From an uncultured Desulfobacterales bacterium (GTDB lineage: Bacteria; Desulfobacterota; Desulfobacteria; Desulfobacterales; SpSt-501), in contig CALIUY010000015.1 in NCBI GenBank assembly GCA_938048455.1, forward strand, positions 1 to 49,952: a DNA stretch of 49,952 nt. Direction: 5' to 3'. Below the pieces are notes generated by a model. That model worked only from the letters and a program-made list of their open reading frames with translations, was not told the origin of the DNA and did not search any database. The first letter of the stretch is position 1. Every line of letters begins with the position of its first letter. The position numbers and the translations under genes are program-made. Shown here one piece after another: positions 7,704-16,214 of this stretch.

Positions 7704-8699
7704 ATGATCGTTCTGGGCATCGAAACCTCCTGTGACGACACGGCCGCCGCCGTGGTCGAAGACGGCCCCCGGGTGCTGTCCTCGATCGTCGCCTCCCAGA
7801 TCGAGACCCACCGCGCCTTCGGCGGGGTCGTCCCGGAACTCGCCTCGCGCCGCCACATCGAATCCCTCTCCGCGGTGGTCGAGGAAGCGATCGCCCGAGC
7901 CGGGATTACGCCGGAGCGGATCGACGCCGTGGCCGCCACCCGCGGCCCCGGTCTCGTCGGCTCGCTTCTCGTCGGGTTCTCCTTCGCCAAAGGCTACGCC
8001 TGGGCCCGCGGGCTGCCGCTTGCGGGCGTAAACCACCTCGAAGCCCACATCCACGCCCTTTTCCTGGAAGACCGCCCTCCCGCCTACCCCTTCGTTTCCC
8101 TTCTCGTCTCCGGCGGCCACACGGCGCTCTACCTCGTCTCTTCGCCCTTCGGGATGGAGCTTCTCGGGCAGACCCGGGACGACGCCGCCGGCGAAGCCTT
8201 CGACAAGGTGGCCAAGATGCTCGGCCTGGGATACCCCGGCGGGCCGGTGATCGAGAAACTCGCCCGCTGCGGCGACCCGCATCGCTTTCCCTTTCCCCGA
8301 CCCGCTCTCGACCAGCCGGGATTCGATTTCAGCTTCAGCGGGATCAAGACGGCGGTGGGCCGGATGATCGAACGGCTGCCGAGCCTCTCGGAGGGGGATG
8401 CGGCGGACTTGGCGGCCTCTTTTCAGGCGGCGGTGATCGAGGTGCTGCTCGCCAAGCTCGTGCGGGCGGCGGCGGCGAAAGGTTGTCCGCGGATCGCCGT
8501 TGTCGGCGGGGTCGCCGCCAACGGCCCGCTGCGGCGAAGAACGGAGCAGGCGGCCCGCGAGTGCGGGATCGAAGCCTTCCTTCCCCCGCCGCGCTGGTGC
8601 GGCGACAACGCCGCGATGGTCGCGGCCGCCGGCTTGCATCTGCTGCGCGCCGGGCATCGCTGCGGGCCGGAAAGCGACGTCTTCTCCCGGAGCGGCTGA
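7704..8699 (+). CDS. tsaD: tRNA N6-adenosine threonylcarbamoyltransferase TsaD
   Basis: 331 aa with the ASKHA-fold signatures: MIVLGIETSCDDTAAAVVED at the N terminus, ATRGPGLVGSLLVGFSFAK, the metal-binding HLEAHIHA, LLVSGGHTALYLV, FDFSFSGIKTAV and VVGGVAANGPLRR. It transfers threonylcarbamoyl to A37 of ANN-decoding tRNAs, working with TsaB (encoded at 21750-22502) and TsaE. TsaC and TsaE are not in the window. It converges on nagZ with 31 bases between the stops. Confidence 0.97.
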   Translation: MIVLGIETSCDDTAAAVVEDGPRVLSSIVASQIETHRAFGGVVPELASRRHIESLSAVVEEAIARAGITPERIDAVAATRGPGLVGSLLVGFSFAKGYAWARGLPLAGVNHLEAHIHALFLEDRPPAYPFVSLLVSGGHTALYLVSSPFGMELLGQTRDDAAGEAFDKVAKMLGLGYPGGPVIEKLARCGDPHRFPFPRPALDQPGFDFSFSGIKTAVGRMIERLPSLSEGDAADLAASFQAAVIEVLLAKLVRAAAAKGCPRIAVVGGVAANGPLRRRTEQAARECGIEAFLPPPRWCGDNAAMVAAAGLHLLRAGHRCGPESDVFSRSG

Positions 8700-8730
8700 G
8701 GAAAGGCTCCGCCGCCGGGCGATGCGCCGC

Positions 8731-9741
8731 CTATTGCCGCTCGGAAAGGACGCCCTTGGCGTCGAGGATGCGCGCGATCGATTCCCGGGCGGACTCCTGG
8801 CGCTGAGAATCCCCCTTCTCCAGTTCCTCCAAAAGCACGGCATGGGCGCGAGCGATGCGCTCGGTATGCCGGCACACGAGCAGGAGGTCGACACCGGCGC
8901 GGAACGCTTGGCGCACGGCCTCCTCGAAGCTGCAGGCCTGCGCGACGGCCCCCATGTTCAAATCGTCGCTCAGGGCAAGCCCCTTGTGCCCCAGGCGGCG
9001 GCGAAGGAGTCCTTGAACCACGACTGCGGAGAGACTGGCCGGTCGTTGCGGATCGAGGCGGGGGTAGAGGACATGGGAAATCATGATCCCGGCCACGCCG
9101 CTATCCACTGCGGCGCGAAACGGAAGAAGCTCGAAAGACTCCAGGGCTTCGAGGTCCTCGGTGAGGACGGGGAGATCTTCGTGCGAGTCGAGGCGGGTGC
9201 GCCCGATCCCGGGAAAGTGCTTGGCGACGGAAAGAACGCCCCGCGACTGCAGACCGCGGATGACGGCCGCACCCAATCGGGCGACCGTGAGCGGGTCGGA
9301 TCCGAGCGCCCGGCCCTCCATCACGCTTCCGAACCCGGCCGGGGCCACATCGAGCACGGGGGCGAGGTTCATGTTGATGCCCACGGCGCCGAGCTCGGAG
9401 GCCGTGATCGCCGCGAAGCGTTCGGCTTGCGCTAAGGAGGCGATCGGCGGCGTCTCCGGAAACTGGGTGAAGGGGGGAGGAAGGCGCGCGACCCGACCGC
9501 CTTCCTGATCCACGGCGATCCAGAGGGGGGGAAGGCCGATCCGGGCGGCAAAACTCTGCAGCGCCGCGGTCAATTCCCGAACCTGCTCCGGGGTGGCGAT
9601 GTTGCGACGGAAGAGAATGACGCCCGCGGGTTGAACCGACCGGATCAGGGCGCGCAGCTCGGCGTCGAGCCGCAGACCCTCGAAGCCGACAAGCAGCCTC
9701 TGGCCGGCGAGCGCTTCCAGGCTCCAAGCTTCGGGATCCAT
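8731..9741 (-). CDS. nagZ: Beta-N-acetylhexosaminidase NagZ (glycoside hydrolase 3)
   Basis: About 336 aa from the ATG at 9739-9741; an upstream GTG at 9757-9759 is possible but adds residues outside the domain. GH3 features: LRALIRSVQPAGVILFRRNI, WIAVDQEGGRVARLPPPFTQ, NLAPVLDVAP and the catalytic loop KHFPGIGRTRLDSHEDLP with the Asp-His dyad (DSH). The usual His in KHFPGHG is Ile here. A nucleophile Asp lies in LALSDDLNMGAV. No signal peptide is seen, fitting cytoplasmic NagZ, which removes GlcNAc from anhydro-muropeptides in wall recycling. It follows the GGDEF-EAL gene by 75 bases. Confidence 0.92.
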   Translation of the reverse strand: MDPEAWSLEALAGQRLLVGFEGLRLDAELRALIRSVQPAGVILFRRNIATPEQVRELTAALQSFAARIGLPPLWIAVDQEGGRVARLPPPFTQFPETPPIASLAQAERFAAITASELGAVGINMNLAPVLDVAPAGFGSVMEGRALGSDPLTVARLGAAVIRGLQSRGVLSVAKHFPGIGRTRLDSHEDLPVLTEDLEALESFELLPFRAAVDSGVAGIMISHVLYPRLDPQRPASLSAVVVQGLLRRRLGHKGLALSDDLNMGAVAQACSFEEAVRQAFRAGVDLLLVCRHTERIARAHAVLLEELEKGDSQRQESARESIARILDAKGVLSERQ

Positions 9742-9816
9742 GACCTCTACGGATACCACGAGTTCCGCGACGCCGGCAAACGGGGGCTGAAATCCGCGGA
9801 GGGTTTTCCCGGCCGT

Positions 9817-11811
9817 TCACCCGGCCGAAGCGACGGCGAGCGGCCGGGGCGGCTCATCGTCAAGCAAGCCCGAGGCGCAAACCAGAGAGAGGACCTCTTT
9901 TGCCGCAACCGGCGGCGAGTAATAGTAGCCTTGTCCGAAGTCGCAACCGAAGTCGAGCAAAATGCGGTGCTGCTCGGGAGTTTCGATGCCCTCGGCGACC
10001 ACGGTCAGGTTCAACTTGTGGGCGAGCGAGATGATCGCCTCCACGATGTTGCGGTTGTCGCCGGAGGCGAGGTGGAGGCGGGAAATAAAGCTGCGGTCGA
10101 TTTTCAGAATGTCGATCGGAAGCCGCTGCAGGTAGCCGAGCGAGGAATAACCGGTCCCGAAATCGTCGATGGCGATGCGGATGCCGTGGTCGCGCAGCCG
10201 CTGGGCGAGGCGGACGGCTTCCTCCGAATCTTCCAGGAAAGCCGACTCGGTGATTTCCAGGCGCAGCAGCGTGGCGGGGAGCTCGGCCTCGGCGAGCGTC
10301 TCCAGCACCTCGTCGAGCAGGCCGGGCTGGAGAAAATGACGGCTCGAAATGTTGACGCTCACGCTGAGCTCGGCCCCGGTCTCCGGGCGGCGATACCAAT
10401 CGCGGGCGTCGCGGCAGGCTTGTTCGACGATCAGTCGGGTAAGGGGAAGGATGAGACCGGTCTCTTCCGCCGTGGTGATGAACTGGCTCGGAGGGATCGT
10501 TCCGCGTTCCGGATGGTGCCACCGGACCAGGGCCTCGAAGCCGACGATCGAGCCGCACTTGAGGCGCACGATCGGCTGGTAGACGTTGCAGAACTGGCTG
10601 CGGTCGATCGCCTTGCGCAGATCGGTCTCCTGCTGGAGCTGCAGCCGTGCCTTTTCGTGCAGGCCCCGGTCGAAGAGTTGGATCCGCCCTCGGCCTCGTT
10701 CCTTGGCGTGATACATGGCGGCGTCGGCGTCCCGAATGATCGCATCGGGCTGCTCGTAGCCCGCAGTTTCGAGCAGCATGCCGAAACTGGCCGCGGCGAA
10801 AACCTCCCGACCCCGCAGAACAAACGGCTCGCGCAGCGAGGCCTGGAGGCGCTCGGCGATTTCCTGAGCAGCCTCGGGGCAATCGAGATCCTCGAGCAGC
10901 ACCACGAACTCGTCCCCGCCCAGACGGGCGAGCACGTCGGTTTCCCTCAACCCGCTGCGGATGCGTTCGGCGAAGGCGATCAGCAGCTCATCGCCCGCGC
11001 TGTGCCCGAGGCTGTCGTTGACGAGCTTGAAGCGGTCGATATCAAGGTAGATGACGGCGAAGCGATAATCGGCCTTGCGCTTGCCGCGCTTGATCGCCAT
11101 CGCGAGATGCTCGAGAAAGAGCGCGCGGTTCGGCAGACGGGTGAGGGAATCGTGGAAGGCCTGGAAGGAGATCCGTCGCTCGGCTTCTTTCAGCTCGGTG
11201 ACGTCGGCGAAGGTGGCGACACCCCCCCGGCTTTCCGGGATCGGGGCCAGCGTGACCAGAACATCGCGGATGTTTTGATCCCGACCGCAGAACTGGCAGC
11301 TGAACTGCCGTCCGAAGAGCGCCGCCAGACCGGCCTCGCCGATCGTTCCCAACTCCTCGATCCGACGGCGGCTTGCGTCGTCGATGAACTCCAGCCAGGT
11401 TTTCCGCTGCAGGAGCTCGCGCGGGCGGTAGCCGGACATCGTGAGAAAGCGCGAATTCGCGAGCGAAATGCGCATGTCTTCCTCGACAATGATCGTCGCG
11501 GCCCCCGTGTTTTCGAAGATGGTGCGGTACTTCATCTCCGAGCTGCGCAACTCGGCCGTGCGCTCGCGGACCTTGCGCTCGAGCGTCTGGTTCGCCTCCT
11601 GCAGCTTGCGGTTCGAGGTGTGGACGCTGTGCACCAGAATCTGCGTGCAGGCGCTGATGAAAACGATCACGGCCACGGTCAGAAGCGAAGAGGGCTGGAT
11701 GCCGCGCAGCGAAGTATCCATATAGAGGTAGAACAGAGCGGCGGCGGCACCGATGATCAACAGACCGATGCGATCGAGGATTTTAACGGGTCTGACGAAT
11801 GACGCTTCCAT
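9817..11811 (-). CDS. Membrane PAS-GGDEF-EAL cyclic di-GMP turnover protein
   Basis: 664 aa. Two membrane segments (about 14-32 and 43-61) flank a very short periplasmic loop; a coiled coil (65-92) leads to a PAS domain (about 92-205). The GGDEF domain has RLGGDEFVVLLEDL with GGDEF at 298-302 and an inhibitory RxxD site five residues before it (RETD, 289-292). The EAL domain starts with GFEALVRW (EAL at 426-428) and keeps LRLEITES, IAIDDFGTGYSS, LKIDRSF, VAEGIETPEQ and GQGYYYSPP. Both catalytic halves look intact, so it may make and degrade c-di-GMP. A candidate RNA with terminator lies 106 bases upstream. Confidence 0.93.
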   Translation of the reverse strand: MEASFVRPVKILDRIGLLIIGAAAALFYLYMDTSLRGIQPSSLLTVAVIVFISACTQILVHSVHTSNRKLQEANQTLERKVRERTAELRSSEMKYRTIFENTGAATIIVEEDMRISLANSRFLTMSGYRPRELLQRKTWLEFIDDASRRRIEELGTIGEAGLAALFGRQFSCQFCGRDQNIRDVLVTLAPIPESRGGVATFADVTELKEAERRISFQAFHDSLTRLPNRALFLEHLAMAIKRGKRKADYRFAVIYLDIDRFKLVNDSLGHSAGDELLIAFAERIRSGLRETDVLARLGGDEFVVLLEDLDCPEAAQEIAERLQASLREPFVLRGREVFAAASFGMLLETAGYEQPDAIIRDADAAMYHAKERGRGRIQLFDRGLHEKARLQLQQETDLRKAIDRSQFCNVYQPIVRLKCGSIVGFEALVRWHHPERGTIPPSQFITTAEETGLILPLTRLIVEQACRDARDWYRRPETGAELSVSVNISSRHFLQPGLLDEVLETLAEAELPATLLRLEITESAFLEDSEEAVRLAQRLRDHGIRIAIDDFGTGYSSLGYLQRLPIDILKIDRSFISRLHLASGDNRNIVEAIISLAHKLNLTVVAEGIETPEQHRILLDFGCDFGQGYYYSPPVAAKEVLSLVCASGLLDDEPPRPLAVASAG

Positions 11812-11916
11812 GCCCTGACGCAGATCCGCTCCGGTTCATCCCGCCTCTGTTTTCGGAATATCGCCCGGAAGGCGACGGATCTTGAGGGCCGTCGTCGGGA
11901 TCCTCCCCCATGGCCG

Positions 11917-11952
11917 AAAAAAAAAGACAGAGCCCGATTGCCCTGTCTTTTT
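11917..11952 (-). terminator. Strong intrinsic terminator in the leader of the GGDEF-EAL gene
   Basis: On the minus strand a 13-bp stem (5' arm AAAAAGACAGGGC, 3' arm GCTCTGTCTTTTT, one G-U pair) with a 6-base loop is followed by nine T in all. In plus orientation the tail is weaker, so minus is the main direction. It ends 106 bases before the ATG of the GGDEF-EAL gene. Confidence 0.85.
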
Positions 11953-12056
11953 CTCTCGGCTTCCCTCGATGCCGTTGTTTTCGTGGGGTGTCTTCTCAGA
12001 CCCTGCCGGTGGAAGCCCTCCAGAAAAGATGCACGCACATCCGAGAAGCCATTCGC
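11917..12056 (-). ncRNA. Candidate structured leader or small RNA, class not recognised
   Basis: A predicted start near 12056, set by the promoter at 12063-12090, and the terminator at 11917-11952 bound a ~140-nt RNA in a 359-base gene-free stretch. The 5' end (12038-12050, GGCTTCTCGGATG on the minus strand) can pair with 11958-11971 (CATCGAGGGAAGCC) into a closing helix of about 12 bp with one bulge. Inside is a hairpin GGGTCT-GAGA-AGACACCC with a GNRA loop and a two-base bulge. The RNA may be a free sRNA, or a riboswitch-like leader controlling the GGDEF-EAL gene. It does not show the GEMM c-di-GMP, TPP, SAM, SRP or tmRNA consensus as I know them. Confidence 0.45.
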
Positions 12057-12062
12057 CCGGAT

Positions 12063-12090
12063 ATCAAAGCAATACTCGTGCCAGTGTCAA
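12063..12090 (-). promoter_or_regulatory. Promoter for the candidate structured RNA
   Basis: A perfect -35 TTGACA (complement of 12085-12090), 16-base spacer, and -10 TTTGAT (complement of 12063-12068). It lies between the mltG stop and the RNA and reads leftward toward the GGDEF-EAL gene. Confidence 0.6.
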
Positions 12091-12170
12091 TCAAATTTGG
12101 AAAGGAAAGATTTTCGATAAGTTGGCGACTTCACGGGCCACCGCTCGATCCTGCGCTTGTAGTCCGACTG

Positions 12171-13217
12171 TCAGAATCTTGACGCTTCCCGCGTCGCAGG
12201 GGCTTGGCCTTCTCCCCGCTGATAGAAGCGCACGGCGCGCTGGTGCTCTTCGTAGGTGGTCGAGAAATGGTGGGTGCCGTCGTTGCGGGAGACGAAATAG
12301 AGAAAGGGAGTCGGTGCGGGAAACAGGGCGGCGTGCAGCGAGGCTTTTCCGGGATTGGCGATCGGGCCCGGGGGCAGCCCGCGAATGAGGTACGTGTTGT
12401 AAGGGGTCGGGGTTTCGAGATGCCGGCGGGTGAGGTTGCCGTCGAAATCGCCTAAGCCGTAGATCACGGTGGGGTCGGTCTCCAGGCGCATGCCGCGCTT
12501 GAGGCGGTTGTGAAAGACGGCCGCGATGAGAGGGCGCTCGGCCGGGTCGCCGGTTTCCTTTTCGATGATCGAGGCGAGGGTGACCGCTTCATGTCGGCTC
12601 AGACCCAGTCGCGAGGCTTGTTCATCCCATTCCGGCGGGTAGGCGGCGTGAAAGCGCTCGACCATCGTTTGAAGGATCCTCCGAACGCCGGCTCCGCGGG
12701 GGAAAAAATAGGTTTCGGGAAAGAGATAGCCTTCCAGGCTATCGGCGGGGATCCCGAGCTTTTTCGCGAGTGCGGGATCGCGGGCGAGGGCGACGAATTC
12801 CTCGGCGGGGGCCAGTCCGGTTTTTTCGACGACGGCGGCGATCTGGGGGATGGTCCAGCCTTCGGGAATGGTGAGCCGATACAGACGAACCCGCCCATGA
12901 AGGAACCGGCTGAGGATCTCGCGCGGGGAAAGGGACGGCGAAAGAGCGTATTCCCCCGCCTGGATGCGGCGCTCGGCCTCTTCCAGACGCGCGAGCCATC
13001 GGAACCCGAGAGCGCTGCGGATCAGCCCTTGAGCCTCGAGGCGACGGGCGATGCTGACGAGCGCTTCTCCGGGCTCCACGGCGAAGGACCTCTCCGAGGT
13101 TTCCTCGCCGGCCGGGGTACGGGAATAGCGCTTTAGCTCCAGCCAGGCGAATGTCCCCCCGGCCGTCGCCAAAACCATGAACGCCGATAGGGCGAGCCAG
13201 AGTTTTTTTCGCTTCAT
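12171..13217 (-). CDS. mltG: Endolytic peptidoglycan transglycosylase MltG (YceG)
   Basis: 348 aa from the ATG at 13215-13217; an in-frame TTG at 13259 is less likely because [20 protein letters not shown] is a standard start with one membrane anchor. A LysM-like region follows ([20 protein letters not shown]), then the YceG core: [15 protein letters not shown] and the catalytic Glu in [20 protein letters not shown], then [12 protein letters not shown] and [18 protein letters not shown]. It cuts nascent glycan strands at the inner membrane. Its own promoter lies upstream, divergent from korDABC. Confidence 0.95.
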   Translation of the reverse strand: MKRKKLWLALSAFMVLATAGGTFAWLELKRYSRTPAGEETSERSFAVEPGEALVSIARRLEAQGLIRSALGFRWLARLEEAERRIQAGEYALSPSLSPREILSRFLHGRVRLYRLTIPEGWTIPQIAAVVEKTGLAPAEEFVALARDPALAKKLGIPADSLEGYLFPETYFFPRGAGVRRILQTMVERFHAAYPPEWDEQASRLGLSRHEAVTLASIIEKETGDPAERPLIAAVFHNRLKRGMRLETDPTVIYGLGDFDGNLTRRHLETPTPYNTYLIRGLPPGPIANPGKASLHAALFPAPTPFLYFVSRNDGTHHFSTTYEEHQRAVRFYQRGEGQAPATREASRF

Positions 13218-13282
13218 CGCGCCACAACACCGGAAGCGGCCGGGAAGTTTTCCCCCCAAAGCATGCCATCCGGCCGATTTTC

Positions 13283-13311
13283 AGATTACCCGCGCAGCCA
13301 AAAACTGTCAA
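13283..13311 (-). promoter_or_regulatory. Promoter of mltG
   Basis: -35 TTGACA (complement of 13306-13311), 17-base spacer, -10 TAATCT (complement of 13283-13288; weak, 3 of 6). Confidence 0.5.
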
Positions 13312-13330
13312 AGCGAGCGGAAAACATGTG

Positions 13331-13360
13331 TTGACAAGCATGGACATGGCGGGCTATTTT
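13331..13360 (+). promoter_or_regulatory. Promoter of korDABC
   Basis: -35 TTGACA (13331-13336), 18-base spacer, -10 TATTTT (13355-13360). It leaves a leader of about 120 bases before korD. Confidence 0.55.
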
Positions 13361-13415
13361 TCACATTCTATGCTTTTGTCGTCAGCGTTTTTCGGATCAA
13401 GACAAAGTCCCGGCG

Positions 13416-13438
13416 GGAAAAGAGAGCCTTTCTTTTCC
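13416..13438 (+). promoter_or_regulatory. Leader hairpin before korD
   Basis: GGAAAAGA (13416-13423) pairs with TCTTTTCC (13431-13438) around a 7-base loop in the kor leader. A second possible stem, TTTGTC/GACAAA, lies just upstream. No terminator tail and no known riboswitch pattern; role unknown. Confidence 0.35.
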
Positions 13439-13490
13439 GGCCACCCGCGGGCAGACGATTCCAACGTGCATTTTCCCTGAGGATCCGGCG

Positions 13491-13697
13491 ATGGCCAAGC
13501 CGAAGTTGAAGCGGCATCTCATCAACCGCGACTGGTGCAAGGGTTGCGGAATCTGTGTCGAGCTTTGCCCCAAGCACGTCCTTGAGCTCGACGAGCAGGA
13601 CAAGGTCAGCGTGGTGCGGCCCCAGGATTGCATCTGCTGCCGGCTGTGCGAGCTGCGTTGCCCGGATTTCGCGATCGAAGTGGAGACGGAGGAGTAG
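13491..13697 (+). CDS. korD: 2-oxoglutarate:ferredoxin oxidoreductase delta subunit (2[4Fe-4S] ferredoxin)
   Basis: 68 aa with two 4Fe-4S motifs: CKGCGICVELCP (residues 16-27) and CICCRLCELRCP (47-58), each CxxCxxCxxxCP. It passes electrons from the KorAB catalytic core to soluble ferredoxin. It is the first of four tightly spaced genes, 6 bases before korA. Length and order match the delta subunits of four-subunit 2-oxoacid oxidoreductases (OorDABC). Confidence 0.92.
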   Translation: MAKPKLKRHLINRDWCKGCGICVELCPKHVLELDEQDKVSVVRPQDCICCRLCELRCPDFAIEVETEE

Positions 13698-13703
13698 GCG
13701 GCC

Positions 13704-14852
13704 ATGGGCAAGACCGTGAAATTCGTTCAGGGCAACGAAGCCTGCGTCGAAGGGGCGCTCTACGCCGGGCTCAACTTCTACGCCGGCTATCCGATCACGC
13801 CCTCCACCGAGATCGCCGAGCTTCTCTCCCTCAAGCTTCCCCCGAGGGGAGGAAAGTTCATCCAAATGGAAGACGAGATCGCCTCCCTCTGCGCGATCAT
13901 CGGGGCCTCGCTCACCGGCTGCAAGGTGATGACCGCGACCAGCGGACCGGGCTTCTCGCTCATGCAGGAAGCCTTGGGCTACGCCGTCATGGCCGAGATC
14001 CCCTGCGTGATCGTCGACGTGCAGCGCGGCGGCCCCTCGACCGGAATCCCCACCCATGTAAGTCAGGGAGATCTGAACCAGGCCCGCTGGGGGACACACG
14101 GCGATCATGCGATCATCACGCTCACCGCTTCCAATCACCAGGATGTCTTCGCCATGACCGTCGAGGCCTTCAACCTCTCGGAGACCTACCGCACGCCGGT
14201 GATCCTGCTTTTCGACGAGGTCGTGGCTCACATGCGCGAAAAGCTGATTCTCCCCGAACCCGGCGAGTTGCACACGGTCGAGCGGTTGAAGACCTCGGTG
14301 AAAGAGGGGGTCGACTACCACCCGTATCTGCCGCGCGAGGACGGAAGGCTCCCGATGTCCGACTTCGGCGGCGTGCACCGCTACAACGTCACCGGGCTCG
14401 TCCACGACATGTGGGGTTTTCCCTCCACGGAACCGCGCGTCGTTCACGGACTGCTGCGTCACCTGGTCGACAAGATCGAAAACCGCGCCCACGAACTCGC
14501 CCGCTTCAAGGAGTTCCACCTGGAGGACGCCGATATCGTGCTGATCTCCTACGGCTCCTCCGCCCGTTCGGCGCTGCACATCGTTGAGGAGCGCCGGCGC
14601 CGGGGCGAGCGGCTGGGGTTGCTCGAGTTGCAGACCCTCTGGCCCTTTCCCGGCGACGTCGTCCGCACGCGTTGCGCTCGGGCGCGGGCGGTGGTGGTGG
14701 TCGAAATGAACATGGGGCAAATGGTTCCCTGGGTGAAGCTTGCGGTGGAGCGGCCCGACCGGGTCTTTCTCGCCAACCGGATCGACGGCGTTTTCATCAC
14801 GCCGGCCGACATCCACAACATCCTGCGCATCATTCAAGGCAGAGGGGTATGA
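13704..14852 (+). CDS. korA: 2-oxoglutarate:ferredoxin oxidoreductase alpha subunit
   Basis: 382 aa. The pyrimidine-binding domain starts with GNEACVEGALYAGLNFYAG and YPITPSTEIAELLS, followed by FIQMEDEIASLCAIIGASLT, MTATSGPGFSLMQEALGYAV and QRGGPSTGIPTHVSQGDLNQ. A C-terminal domain II has VVVEMNMGQMVPWVKLAVER. With KorB it oxidatively decarboxylates 2-oxoglutarate with CoA to succinyl-CoA and reduced ferredoxin, or the reverse in reductive carbon fixation. The enzyme is oxygen-sensitive and typical of anaerobes. Substrate choice is inferred from resemblance to KorA/OorA; other 2-oxoacids cannot be excluded. Confidence 0.92.
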   Translation: MGKTVKFVQGNEACVEGALYAGLNFYAGYPITPSTEIAELLSLKLPPRGGKFIQMEDEIASLCAIIGASLTGCKVMTATSGPGFSLMQEALGYAVMAEIPCVIVDVQRGGPSTGIPTHVSQGDLNQARWGTHGDHAIITLTASNHQDVFAMTVEAFNLSETYRTPVILLFDEVVAHMREKLILPEPGELHTVERLKTSVKEGVDYHPYLPREDGRLPMSDFGGVHRYNVTGLVHDMWGFPSTEPRVVHGLLRHLVDKIENRAHELARFKEFHLEDADIVLISYGSSARSALHIVEERRRRGERLGLLELQTLWPFPGDVVRTRCARARAVVVVEMNMGQMVPWVKLAVERPDRVFLANRIDGVFITPADIHNILRIIQGRGV

Positions 14853-15661
14853 CGATGGCCGTCAAGGACTATCTCCGGGAACGTTTCTTCCCCCACCTGT
14901 GGTGCCCGGGCTGCGGCCACGGCGAGGTTCTCGGGGGGATGATCCGGGCGATCGAGCGGCTCGGGTTGAAGAAAAACGACATCGTCATGGTCTCCGGGAT
15001 CGGATGCTCCTCGCGGATCGTGGGCTACGTCGACTTTCATACCCTGCACACGATCCACGGTCGGGCGCTCGCTTTCGCCACCGGCGTCAAGCTCGCCCGG
15101 CCCGAGCTGACCTTGATCGTGCCCATGGGCGACGGGGACGCCCTGGCGATCGGCGGAAACCACTTCATTCACGCCGCCCGTCGCAACATCGACATCACGG
15201 CGATCGTGATGAACAACCGCATCTACGGCATGACGGGCGGGCAGTTCTCTCCGCTCTCGGGGATCAACGTGAGCGCCACCACCGCCCCGTTTAAGACGAT
15301 CGACAAGAGTTTCGATATCGTGGAGTTGGCCCGTGCCGCGGGCGCCACCTTCGTCGCACGCTCCACCACCTACCACGCCCAGCACCTGAGCGAGGTGATC
15401 GAGAAGGCGATCCGCCATAAGGGGTTTTCGGTCGTCGAGGTCCTCACCCAGTGCCCGACCTATTTCGGGCGCAAGAACCGAATCGGAGATGCCCCCGAGA
15501 TGGTCAAGTGGCTCAAGGACCATACGACCCCGGTCGGGTCCAAGGCAAAACAGGAAAACCCGGAGTTGATCGAGCGCGGCATTTTCGTCGACATCGAAGC
15601 CCCGGAATACTGCGAAGAATACAGCAAGCTGGTCGAGCGCGCGAGGGGAGGAAGCCGGTAA
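14849..15661 (+). CDS. korB: 2-oxoglutarate:ferredoxin oxidoreductase beta subunit (ThDP-binding)
   Basis: 270 aa. The ATG at 14849-14851 overlaps the korA TGA. It carries the CPGCGHGEVLGGMIRAI cluster-ligand region, SGIGCSSRIVGYVDFHTLH and the thiamine-diphosphate site MGDGDALAIGGNHFIHAARR through NNRIYGMTGGQFSPLSG, with the GDG and downstream Asn that hold Mg-ThDP. A further Cys (TQCPTYFGRKN) completes the usual set. It is the catalytic half of the complex. Confidence 0.94.
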   Translation: MTMAVKDYLRERFFPHLWCPGCGHGEVLGGMIRAIERLGLKKNDIVMVSGIGCSSRIVGYVDFHTLHTIHGRALAFATGVKLARPELTLIVPMGDGDALAIGGNHFIHAARRNIDITAIVMNNRIYGMTGGQFSPLSGINVSATTAPFKTIDKSFDIVELARAAGATFVARSTTYHAQHLSEVIEKAIRHKGFSVVEVLTQCPTYFGRKNRIGDAPEMVKWLKDHTTPVGSKAKQENPELIERGIFVDIEAPEYCEEYSKLVERARGGSR

Positions 15662-16206
15662 TGGAACGCTGCAGGCTCGTCTTTTCCGGCTCCGGCGGCC
15701 AAGGGGTCATCACGGCGGCCATCATTCTGGCCGAGGCGGCGGTGCTGCACGAAGGATTGAACGCCGTACAATCGCAGTCCTATGGAGCGGAGGCCCGCGG
15801 CGGGGCGACCCGCTCGGACGTGATCATCGCCGATACCCCCATTTACTATCCCAAGGTGCTGCAGCCGAATGTTCTGGTCTGCCTCACCCAGGAGGCCTAC
15901 AACAAGTTTTCCTCGATCATCCGCCCCGGAGGGCTGCTGATCACCGACAGCCGCTACGTCAAGATCCAGCGCAAGGTGGACGCCCTGCAGCGCGAGCTGC
16001 CGCTCTACCGCTCGGTGATGGAAGCGATCGGGCGACCCATCGTCTTCAACATCTGCATGCTGGGGGCCCTGGTGGCGCTGACCGATCTCGTGCGCCCCGA
16101 GTCGATCCTCAAGGTGCTCGAAAGCCGGGTTCCCCCCGACTTCCTCGAGATGAACCGCCGGGCCCTCGAGATCGGCATGGAGCTTGGAAAAAACGCACGG
16201 GTCTGA
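15661..16206 (+). CDS. korC: 2-oxoglutarate:ferredoxin oxidoreductase gamma subunit
   Basis: 181 aa from the ATG at 15661, which shares a base with the korB stop. It begins with the family's RLVFSGSGGQGVITAAIILA Gly-rich motif and has VQSQSYGAEARGGATRSDVI, then a Rossmann-like body. Gamma subunits help bind CoA and complete the complex. The operon ends here; the next gene converges with 8 bases between stops. Confidence 0.93.
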   Translation: MERCRLVFSGSGGQGVITAAIILAEAAVLHEGLNAVQSQSYGAEARGGATRSDVIIADTPIYYPKVLQPNVLVCLTQEAYNKFSSIIRPGGLLITDSRYVKIQRKVDALQRELPLYRSVMEAIGRPIVFNICMLGALVALTDLVRPESILKVLESRVPPDFLEMNRRALEIGMELGKNARV

Positions 16207-16214
16207 AGCCCCGC

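Noticed and set aside
11757-12038. A 93-aa very basic open frame on the minus strand upstream of the GGDEF-EAL gene
   Set aside because: It runs through the terminator hairpin and into the start of the real gene, has no domain pattern and no ribosome site; it fits chance coding in GC-rich DNA.
11997-12053. An 18-codon ATG frame at the start of the candidate RNA (MASRMCVHLFWRASTGRV)
   Set aside because: It would be leaderless from the predicted start, has no ribosome site and no run of a regulatory amino acid, so an attenuator peptide is not supported.
11954-12056. GEMM c-di-GMP riboswitch, 6S RNA or SRP RNA in the same place
   Set aside because: The conserved GEMM core, the 6S open-bubble size and the SRP GGAA loop region are not present.
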